Of a DNA stretch of 64,000 nt, positions 55,220-64,000 are shown piece after piece. Location of the stretch: positions 2,073,902-2,137,901 of the forward strand of contig NC_033638.1 in assembly GCF_001540865.1 (NCBI RefSeq), read 5' to 3'. Position numbers and translations under genes: made by a program. The DNA is from Ananas comosus (Eukaryota > Streptophyta > Magnoliopsida > Poales > Bromeliaceae). Below the pieces are notes generated by a model, which saw nothing but the letters and a program-made list of their open reading frames with translations, had not been told where the DNA came from and did not search any database. Each line of letters begins with the position of its first letter. Position 1 is the first letter of the stretch.

Positions 55220-56020
55220 ATAATAATTAAAGTTCTAAAATTTAAAATTCAAAATTCAAAATTTAAAAATAAATAAAATTTTAAAAAATTAAAATTTAAA
55301 ATTCAAATATTAAAATTTAAAAATAAACTTTTATAAATTTGAATTTCAAAATATAAAATATAAAATTTAACATTCGAATATCAAATTTAAAATTAATTTT
55401 AAAATTTTAAAGTTTAAATTAAAATTTTAAAAGTTTAAAATTAAAATTAAAAATTAAAAATAAAATATAAAAATTAAAATTAAATATTAAAATATTAATA
55501 TATTTGAATTTTGAATTTTTAAATTTGAAATTAGAAGTTTGAAACTTGAAATTTGAATTAGAATATGAAATCTGAAACCTATATCTTAAATTTAAATATT
55601 GTAATTAAATTTAAAATTTAAGTTTTAAATTTAATTTTAAATTTTAATTTAAGATGTACAATTTAAACTTTAAATTTGAAATTTAATCAAAATCTATATT
55701 TAATATTTTGAATTTTAAATTTAAAAATGAAAAAATTTTAAATTAGCAAATTTATAAATTTGAAATTTTGAAATTTATTGAAATAAATTTAAAATTTAAT
55801 TTAAATTTTAAATTTTAAATTAATTTAAATTTTAAATTTCAAAGTCAAAATTTCAAATTTATAAATTTGTAAATTAAATTTAAAAATTTGAAATTTGAAA
55901 TTTTTAATTCAAAGTAGAAATTTAAAATTTAAATTAAAACTGAATTTTAAAATTTTAAAATTTGAAATTCTAGATCGAAATTTTAAATTTTATGTTGAAA
56001 TTTAAAATTTAGAACTTGTT
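55220..56020. repeat. AAATTTAAAATTT low-complexity tract, ~800 bp
   Basis: Almost only A and T in alternating short runs, with occasional C/G in AATTC/GAAATT words. Directly left of it (55065-55220) are GGTCCTATTTGGATGCAT and GCTGTTTGGATACATATGG, words typical of miniature transposon ends. Confidence 0.85.
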
Positions 56021-56680
56021 ACATCTTTGGGGGTAAGGGTGCCTAAAAATGGTGGAATTTTCCCACAGTTAAAGTATATTGTAATTTTACTCGGTTTTTA
56101 TGATATGGAATGAAGTATACTTAAAAATTACGTGTTTTATTCTTTTTTTTTTTTTTTTTTTTTTCAAACGCTTCATAGGATATAAATTCATTATGACAAA
56201 AATACTCTTCTCCTTAAACCAATCTTTGTAAAGTTTTAATTATTAAAATTGAAAATATATCATCACAAAATTAGCATTTTAAATTTGATTAATAGTTTTA
56301 AAATAATTAAAAACACATTTAGTAGAAAACAAATTAAATTAAATTAAATTATCTGCATTAGATGTAATTAATATTATTATATTTTAATACTATCATCTAT
56401 TAAAATTATATTCTCTTACAAAATTAGTATTTTACTTTCAATTATTTTAAATTAAATAAAGATATAATTAATTACGCACATCTATATAAAGAATTTTAAT
56501 GGCATCTATGCATAGTGTACTATAGTAATTAATTAAGCCATCTATATAAATATAAGGAATGCTTGAAGATTAATTTCATCTGAAAAAAGGATAATTAATT
56601 AAGAACCTCGAGCAGAATAATTAATTAATAGATTTTACAAGTATTGATAGATTTTACAGAACTTTTATATAGAGGATTTT
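56021..56680. other. AT-rich upstream region of RH57-like gene
   Basis: Poly-T (56143-56164) and AT-rich sequence with no gene. Probable distal promoter. Confidence 0.4.
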
Positions 56681-56686
56681 GAAAAG

Positions 56687-56760
56687 AGGAGAGAGAGGGA
56701 GAGAGAGAGAGTAATTAATCGTCCGCTTCAAGGCAAAAAAACAAAACCCTAACCCTAACC
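56687..56760 (+). promoter_or_regulatory. GA-repeat and telo-box upstream of RH57-like gene
   Basis: A (GAGA)n stretch (56687-56711) is followed by AAACCCTAACCCTAACC (56744-56760). AAACCCTAA is the plant telo-box, a known promoter or leader element of translation and ribosome-biogenesis genes. It lies 70-86 bases before the chosen ATG, which suits a helicase of rRNA processing. Confidence 0.7.
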
Positions 56761-56829
56761 TTGGTAGCCCTTTTCCACCCCCGGTTCTGCTCTTCATCTT
56801 CTTCTTCGTCTTCGGTAACATCGCTTTCT

Positions 56830-58292
56830 ATGTATCTTTATCTACAGCCGAAGGAGCCGCCGCCGCTTCCGGAGGATGCCAGAAAAGGAGAAGCAGAGCC
56901 GCCGGGGTCGCCGGAGAAGAAGGAGAAGAACAGGAAGCGGAAGGGCAAATCCTCCGTTTCGGCGGAGATCGTCGAGGGTTTCAGCGTGTTCGGGTGCTCT
57001 GAGTCCGTTTCTTCTGTGAGAAACTCTAGTTCCGGGGAAGCGGATGGCTCTAATACTCATAGCAAGGAGGTGGCAATGGCAAGGGAGATCGAGGTCGGCC
57101 AAGTTGCTGATTTGAGTTTCTTGTTTAATTTCTATTTTTTGGGCTAAAGATTTCATTTTAATTTGGATTTTGTTGTTGTTGGTGTGGGGTTACAGAGAGC
57201 TTCGATTCTGCGGAAGAAGCATGGGATTCATATTTCAGGTTATAATGTTCCTGCACCGCTTGAGAGTTTTGAAGAACTGAGTTCAAGGTTGGCCTTTGTT
57301 GTTCATCACGTTAGCTGCAGTGTTGCTGATTTACTAATTTTGGATATTTGTGATATGTTTTGGATTGATAATGTTTTTACTAGATTCCATAGGAGGAACA
57401 AGTGCAATGCTGATCTAATACTAGTAGGGACTTTTTGTTTTGCATAATATTGCAAAGATTCTTTTATATGTAAGAATTAATGGTCTATTTATTCAAGATA
57501 GTTATTTTGCACTATATATTGGAAAATAGAATTATATGCTAGAACTCGACTTTTTCGTGTTGCTCTACTGAAAACGGCATTGACAATTGACATTTTTGGG
57601 CTTGCATTTTTTGTTGGCTTTATCTTTTGTGAATATTTATTTTGGGAGCCTTAGGACTGAGGTAACTTAGGATTTCTGTGATGCCTGAACCCAATCTTAA
57701 CCATTGTCAACTGCATCTGTGTCACGTATCTTATATCTTAATTCATATGCATAGGATGTTATCAAAGTAGTTTATTATTGAGTTGTAAATCAAAGAGGGA
57801 TTCAAAATCATGAAATCCAAAAAGGTTCTGATGACCTTTTGAGACCTCTGATATTTTTTAAAAATGTGGAAAATTTTCACATAGTTGGAAATATAAACCT
57901 AATTAAATTCAGATATGCAAAAGATTAATTGGTCATCAATTACATAACGCTGGTAGAAAATATGTTTTTTCTCAAATGTGATAGTTCAAAACTGTATGGT
58001 AGTTGCTTCTGGAAGTTAGGAACATATTACCGACCAATTCTTGTCTAAAATATTTTTGACATATGGTCAAGGATTGCCATTCCAGTCGGCATGATCTGGC
58101 ATAGTCGGCATGTGCTGCCTGTGCCGACTGTGCCAACATATAAAATGGGGCGTGCGTTGGCGTGCCGTGCCGTGCTGTTGGCACATCAGATGCCCGTACA
58201 AGTGGCTCGACAATCCTTGCATGGGGTTGTAGTGAGCTGGTCAAGGTGGATATTATGATTCAAGGGTTGGTATTACCTGTGGTGTTGATTTG

Positions 58293-58337
<45 letters not shown>

Positions 58338-61300
58338 CTTTTTGGTTCAGGTTGTTATCGGAAGTTTCTTTCTAAACCATTTTGGGTCATTTCCAACTTT
58401 CCATCTACATTAGTATTTCTAATTCTCTACAGCATAAAATTGTGACAACACACCTATGTAAGAATCTTATATGTTGCAAATGCCATTAGCAAATCAACTG
58501 AATATTAAGAGATCCCATGTTATGTACACTTTTTGGAGACCGACCTTTCATTTTTTCCAATTAGCATTATTGAAGTGTCTGTTGAAGCTTGAAAAGTGAA
58601 AAATTGAAAGGTTTTAGCATGGGTATAGATATGAACTAAGAATTGTAAAGAAAACATCATTTTTTAAATTAGAATAGTTTGAAAGAAAAACAAATTAAAA
58701 ATTTAAAATCTTACCTTGTAAATGGTAGAGACAAACTCATACAACTTAGTTTCTTTCTCATAGGATTACCTTAATCAATATTTTAGTATGCTTTACTATA
58801 GTAGCGCATAAATGAGGGGTCTTTGTACTCTTTTTCCTTAAAAAAGAATTATTGAACGACGAGATGTCAACCAAAAGAAAAAGTTTTAAGCCCTTCATAG
58901 AAATGGCATATAGTAGAGGGGTCCAAATACAATTTTATATTTATAAAAATTTTTTTAATACACTTCGCAGTAGTTGATAGCATTTCAACAGAGGTTTTCC
59001 AAACATCTTTCTATACCAAATATAATAATGCGAAACAACAGTTTTTCTCTAAAAGCTTAAGCCGGTAGAGAATGGTGTTCTTATATTTTTTATATTTAAC
59101 ATTCCGGCTCACATTTGGACTCGAGACTTTTTGATAGGCCATGAAGTGGACTCGATTTAAATGGAAGGAAACCAATTATGCAAGGAGCCTGGTGTAACTC
59201 GAACTCGGGATCTCTTGCTTTGATACCATGTTAAATAATGCGAAACAACCGTTTTTCTCTAGAAACTTAAGCTGGTAGAGAATGGTGTTTTTATATTTTT
59301 ATATTTAAAAGTAGACAACACTTTTATAGCTGAATTAGACAAACCATCTACATTTGTTTCAATAACATCGCACTATTCTATATAGCACCTTTTCAACCAC
59401 ACTACAGTCGATAGCTTGGCTAAACGGGCCTTCTACCGTCTTGCTCTGATAGGCTATCAATTCTATCAATGTTATTTTAATCCTTATATACTCTACCACC
59501 CGTGTCAACGTTATCAATTTATTGTGGCTCTATTCTATCCAAAAATAATTATCAGGAATATTACCGAGTTGAAAAGTAGACATAAATCAAATCTATAAAC
59601 ACCAAATTTTGTAAGAAAATCAATGAACCTAGTCCGTGACAAGCATACTATAGTATTTGGTGGTGACAGACTCAAAACCCACATGGTGTTGCAAATTTAT
59701 TCAGAATGTTGCATATGGTTCGGCATGATACAACCCCCGTACCGATCGCATAGCTCACAATTCCTATTTTTTAAATTAGTAAGTAATTTTCTCAACAAAA
59801 GATATGATAAAAATACATAATAAATAGTTAGAATATTTGTTGCTAAAGAAAATAAATATTTCATGCCATTATGTGTCGGCACATATGTATTTTTTGTGAC
59901 CTGCACGCATTGGCACTGTCTAGCGCTCACCGTGTCGTGCCGTACCGTACTGGCAAGTTTTCGGTACAACCATGTGCCACGGCACTTAAATTCTTAGTTT
60001 AAATGATATTTTGCAGACTTAGGATTCAATTTCATAGGAACTATTGGGTTTTTTGATTCAGTTATGTTGCAAACAATCCAACAGTCTTTGAATTTGCTAG
60101 AGAACAATTTTAAGTGTAAGATTGAAAACACTGTTGATCTATAGATGCATGTTCGCTAAATGAAATTTTTGTTGAGACGAAAGAATGCTCAAAACTCTTG
60201 TAGCTTAATTTATTCTGATGTGCTAGTAATGCAACATTGACACATAAAACTTACAATTTGGATGAATTGAAGTAATGAAGCTTTAGCAGGCTACAAACAT
60301 TTCAGGACGAGCGACAATGTTGGATCTTCTACATACATCTTCATCGCCATTTACATGGGAGAGATGCATACTGAGATCAAAAGTCTGACTCAGATTTTTT
60401 TCTTTTAAACTGAAGATTGCAACTCATAATCAAATTTTGTTTAGTGACCAGTGGCAGCCTGGTATATATTTCAATGATGATGAATCAGTAATATTATGTG
60501 TTCTTATTTGGTTATGTCGTTGTTTTCATTTTTGCCATTTTATTCTTTAATATTTGTACCTCCATGGAGCTCTCTATTATATTCTCTCCCTTTCCACTGG
60601 CTCTTGTCCACTTGCAGTATTCAATGCAGGAAATTTCATTCTTGGGTATGAAGTTCCTAAATTTAGTTTTCTAACTTGGTATGCTACAAAGCTTGTTAAT
60701 TTCATAATTTATTACATGGACAGGTATGGCTGCAAATCCAAGTTGTTGCAGAACTTATCTGGACTTGGATTTAAAGAACCTACACCTATTCAAAGGAAGG
60801 CTATTCCAGTGCTCCTCTCAGTAAGCTCTTTTACTTCACTGGCTCCCTTGTGCTTAATATTCGAGTCCCCCGTTCCAAAGAAAAAGGGATAATTTATGTT
60901 TATTGTAGAAAACTAGCTTGACTTTATCTGATATATTGCAGGGGCGAGAGTGCTTTGCCTGTGCTCCAACAGGTTCTGGAAAGACATTGGTTTTTCTATT
61001 TCCAATCCTTATGAAAATTAAGGTGGCATTTTTCAGTTTGGGTATTATCCATAAGAGAGACACTGGGCATACTCTAAGACTAATTTGCTGCTAACAGCCA
61101 AGAACTAAGGATGGTGTAAAAGCTGTGATTCTTTGCCCTATGCGAGAATTAGCTGCACAAACTACAAGAGAGTGTAAGAAGTTGGCTAAAGGAAGGAAAT
61201 TTTATATCAAATTAATGACTAAGGAGCTATCTCGATCTGGTGATTTTGAAAAAATGCATTGCGACATTCTTGTTTCAACTCCACTGCGGTTGGACTTTGC

Positions 61301-63274
61301 TTTGAGGAAAAGAAAGCTCAATTTAAGTAGGTTTGTGCTAAAAGTATCAGTTCTTTGAAAGATCCTTTCTTAGTTTTTCTTTTATTTGCTGTATATAAAA
61401 GATTCAGGAACAATCTACATATGATCTCTTATGCTTCAAAATGCTAGAACGTTTAGATTTTCTCTTACCTGTAGTTTATCTTGCTTTGAAAGGCAAACTT
61501 TCTATTTGTAATTCGGTAACTATTTCCCTTGAATCTTATGAATCATGCCTGGTTCTTTTTGTGTACAAGCAACCTAACGATATTCTTGCCATATATGCCT
61601 AATGGTACAGTTCTTTTGATGTTGATCATTAATGTCATTTTCTATTACTTTGTTTCGAAAGTGAACTTGTTGTTCGAGTCATTCAAGTATTTCAAACATT
61701 TAAGAAAAATCTACACAGTTTATTGAGTTCGAAGTGTAAGGTCGATTACCGTATACTCATATATTATTTTGAATTCAACTGTGAAACCAGCATGAATATT
61801 TAGTCGATAGATGTTGCTGAACTTCTTTAATTTGTCAAAGTTACTCTTTCTTGTAAATATTCTTGGTAAATCACATCTCTTATGTTCTAAGTATTTTTGA
61901 CCTTATGGTTTTTGATCATATTAGAGTTGGATGAAGAAAAAGGGATTTGGTCAGAAAATTTAATCCTTTATTTGTTGCTTGCTGCAGGGTGGAGTACCTT
62001 GTCTTGGATGAATCAGATAAGCTATTTGAGCTTGGATTTGTTGAGCAGATTGATTCTGTTGTTAAAGCTTGCTCGAATCCTTCGATTATTTGTTCTTTAT
62101 TCAGTGCCACCTTGCCTGATTCTGTTGAAGAACTTGCGCGTTCAATAATGCATGATGCAGTTCGAGTCATTGTGGGTAGAAAGTGAGTATTTCCATCAAG
62201 ACTCACACCTGAATTCCATTCTGTTCATCATTTATGCATGTCTTCATAGCATTTTTCTCACAATATAGTTCCTCCTGATTGTAGAAATTGAGTACCGTCT
62301 ATTTTGTACTTTTCTGCTCAGTTGTTTATTTAAGCCTTATATTTGAAAGATTCTAACAGAAATTCTGCTTCCGAGTTGATCAAGCAAAAACTGGTTTTTG
62401 CTGGAAGTGAGAAGGGAAAGCTTCTTGCACTTCGTCAAAGCTTTGCTGAAGTATGCTTCTTATAATTGTCTTAGTTTTTTTCCACATTTACTTCTGAAGT
62501 AATGCTCTAGTGTATTTTGGTATTTTATGCTCATACTTAAGACCAAAAAAATGATGTATTTCGAATGAAGTAATTTTGTTATTCTTCAACAACAACCTTT
62601 TCTGCTGCTTTTTCTGTTTGGATAGTTTGTGGTTGTTGAATATCTGGTCTTGATGGACCCTCTAGGGCTGAATGCGTACGAGAATAACTTTTATGGCATA
62701 GCTCCTGTTGTTTATTAAGGGACCATTTGGTAGTTGAATGTCGAGAGGCATGAGAATTGAGAAGTTGCCTAAACTTGATATGAAGGAATAGCGAGCACGA
62801 AAGCAAACACTATACAACACAAGTTATCACCATGTAATATATGCCGATGTCCAAATAGGCCTTTAGTAAGTAATATGAGATCATTTATGTTATTGTCTGT
62901 TATTGGTGTGTTCTTTAATTGCCCGATCAATGAATTCCTTTAACTCATATAAGACTCTTTTATTGAAGCTGATGTTAAGTTCTGTTCCACCTAAATCTTT
63001 GACGAACACGTGGAGAGTTTTAGCATCACTAATGCAGCATTAGGAGAAGGCAGTTTCTATTTTTATTTTATTATTTTGCTGTTTGCTGTTCAAAGTTTCA
63101 TTTTACGAAATGCTAATTAATTTTTAATTTTTAATTTTCTTTTCCATGTAGTCTCTAAATCCTCCGGTATTGCTGTTTGTTCAAAGCAAAGAAAGAGCAA
63201 AGGAACTATACAAGGAGTTAGCATTTGATGACATTAAAGCTGATGTGATTCATGCGGACCTCACTCAGCAGCAG
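56830..63274 (+). CDS. RH57: DEAD-box RNA helicase, Rok1/RH57 type, 5' eight exons (3' end outside window)
   Basis: ATP-dependent RNA helicase of the Rok1 group, acting in small-subunit rRNA processing in the nucleolus (family knowledge). Exons: 56830-57093, 57196-57287, 60724-60820, 60942-61022, 61098-61330, 61988-62182, 62360-62450, 63152-63274, all GT-AG with matching phases, 392 residues so far of a family length near 540. Visible: GFSVF then [18 protein letters not shown]-motif FKEPTPIQ (135-142), motif I APTGSGKT (159-166), motif Ia written PMRELA (192-197; usual PTRELA), [13 protein letters not shown] with DESD (263-266), SAT (295-297), and the start of the C-terminal lobe ([23 protein letters not shown]). 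The next exon should carry motifs V and VI. The conserved N-terminal LFGGT block of relatives is not found and the ATG at 56830 is the first in frame, so the start is uncertain. Confidence 0.9.
58293..58334. repeat. (CT)n microsatellite in RH57 intron 2
   Basis: About 21 uninterrupted CT units. Confidence 0.95.
59021..59309 (-). mobile_element. SMART/TRIM-type miniature LTR element in RH57 intron 2
   Basis: Two ~81-bp LTRs (59021-59101 and 59229-59309) share AATAATGCGAAACAAC, GTTTTTCTCT, TAGAGAATGGTGTT and TATATTTAA. The 127-bp interior ends with the reverse complement of TGGTATCAAAGC (59217-59228), a methionine-tRNA primer site with one mismatch, immediately before the right LTR, so the element reads on the minus strand. 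The right LTR starts TGTTAAATAATGCG and the left ends ...TTTAACA. No clean target duplication. The size places it with the small 'SMART' class of plant LTR elements. Confidence 0.8.
59705..59996. mobile_element. MITE family M1, copy in RH57 intron 2, left end eroded
   Basis: Shares GTTAGAATATTTGTTGCTAAAG, AAATAAATATTTCATGCCAT and GTGTCGGCACATATGTATTTTT with the ABCD1 intron copies, and ends GGCACTTAAATTCTTA. The left terminus is not recognisable. Confidence 0.65.
62717..62864. mobile_element. Small MITE-like inverted repeat in RH57 intron 7
   Basis: Left AAGGGACCATTTGG, right (reverse complement) AAAGGCCTATTTGG, 11 of 14 matching; 148 bp. Word style resembles Tourist-like elements, but no target duplication is clear. 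Confidence 0.45.
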
Positions 63275-63534
63275 GTACTATTTATAAAAAGAAAAATTAC
63301 ATTTTAAAGCATATCCCGGAGTTGATTATATCTGTGCAAAAATGCCTCTAATATTTATTATTTGACCACTTGAATTTACCAATATCTAGTTAAAGAACAT
63401 TCTACCCTTTCAAATGTGTGTCCCTCTAGGTACTTTGATGATCATTTTTGTCCCCTCACCTGTTAATTTCTTATGCTGCCCCTATTAACTTAGTTCCTAA
63501 GTTTTTCATTCTAGTTTATATATATATTTGAAAA

Positions 63535-63700
63535 GGGTACAACCAGGGTTTCCAGTGTTGTCCTGTGCTGTCTCCCAAGATAGGGGCCACGGTACAGGGG
63601 GGGAGGGGTCTCGCAGGACCCCCATGCCGCAATACCCAGTGGGTATTGCACGAGACAACGCGATACCCGCTAGAGTATCCGGCATAGTATTGTGCCAGTT
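63535..63700. repeat. GC-rich repeat in RH57 intron 8
   Basis: Stands out from AT-rich flanks. Contains CAATACCCAGTGGGTATTG (a near-palindrome at about 63630-63648) and GATACCCGCTAGAGTATC. Frames on both strands are shadows. Origin unknown. Confidence 0.5.
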
Positions 63701-64000
63701 TTTTATTTTTTATTTTTTTGTGATTTGTTATCAAATCTAATCTAGAATGTCTATTACAGTATTAAATATAATAGAATATAACTAACTAAATTCGATTTAT
63801 GTAATTTTTACCTAAATTAATCTAACCTAGTTTAAAAATTCTAATCTAAAATTACCTTATTTAATCTACTTTGATATCGAATCTAATTTAATCTATATTT
63901 TATATTTAAGTTCCTAACCTAATTTAGTCTATTCTAATCTTATGAAAAAACTAATATAATCTAGAATTACTTAAGCTCTTCTATTCCAATTAGAATTTGT
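63701..64000. other. RH57 intron 8, low-complexity AATCTA-rich
   Basis: Repeated TCTAATCTA / CTAACCTAATTTA words. No exon found before the window ends. Confidence 0.5.

Noticed and set aside
56744..56760. Interstitial telomere sequence
   Set aside because: Only about two CCCTAA units, placed in a gene leader; better read as a telo-box.
56815..56847. 33-base intron in RH57 exon 1 (GTAACA...CTACAG)
   Set aside because: Shorter than plausible plant introns, and the sequence reads through in frame.

Overview
This is a plant nuclear window, most likely from a monocot. It holds two spliced housekeeping genes whose encoded residues look rice-like, long AT-rich introns, and a dense nest of plant transposons. 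A bromeliad such as pineapple is my guess at the species and nothing here proves it. Two single N characters (25689 and 53330) show that this is an assembled scaffold with unresolved spots.

Positions 1-11795 are nested retrotransposon debris. A broken Ty3/gypsy gag-pol (about 144-6305) was hit twice inside its reverse transcriptase (RT). The first hit is a 556-bp TRIM element (2057-2612, 5-bp target duplication). The second is a hAT-type element (3038-6108, 8-bp target duplication), which was itself opened by a 2.5-kb solo LTR (about 3295-5818). Then come an inverted, truncated LTR of another family (about 6360-9049), a Copia-like LTR piece, and a second LTR of the TACCGGTAC-rich family, ending at about 11795.

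Positions 11796-21049 are an L1-type LINE on the plus strand with ORF1, endonuclease, RT, a zinc-finger tail and a 3' stem-loop plus A-tail. It is broken by stops, frameshifts and a 3.1-kb solo LTR (14013-17080) that split ORF1. Positions 21813-26252 are remains of a CACTA (En/Spm) element on the minus strand.

Positions 27650-48570 hold the main gene, an apparently intact 25-exon ABCD1 (CTS/PXA1/PED3) peroxisomal full-size ABC transporter predicted at 1329 residues. Its introns carry several MITEs and short tandem duplications. From 48570 to 56660 the sequence is intergenic: a 768-bp solo LTR with perfect target duplications, then a 3-kb mosaic of unrelated tandem repeats and a nearly pure A/T tract. 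From 56830 to the right edge lies the 5' two thirds (8 exons) of a Rok1-type DEAD-box RNA helicase, RH57-like, which runs off the window.

The two genes do different jobs: peroxisomal import of fatty acids and jasmonate precursors, and rRNA processing. They share a strand and one dispersed MITE family but show no sign of joint function. The least explained structures are the TACCGGTAC palindromes and covarying hairpins of the LTR families, and the tandem-repeat mosaic at 51000-54480.
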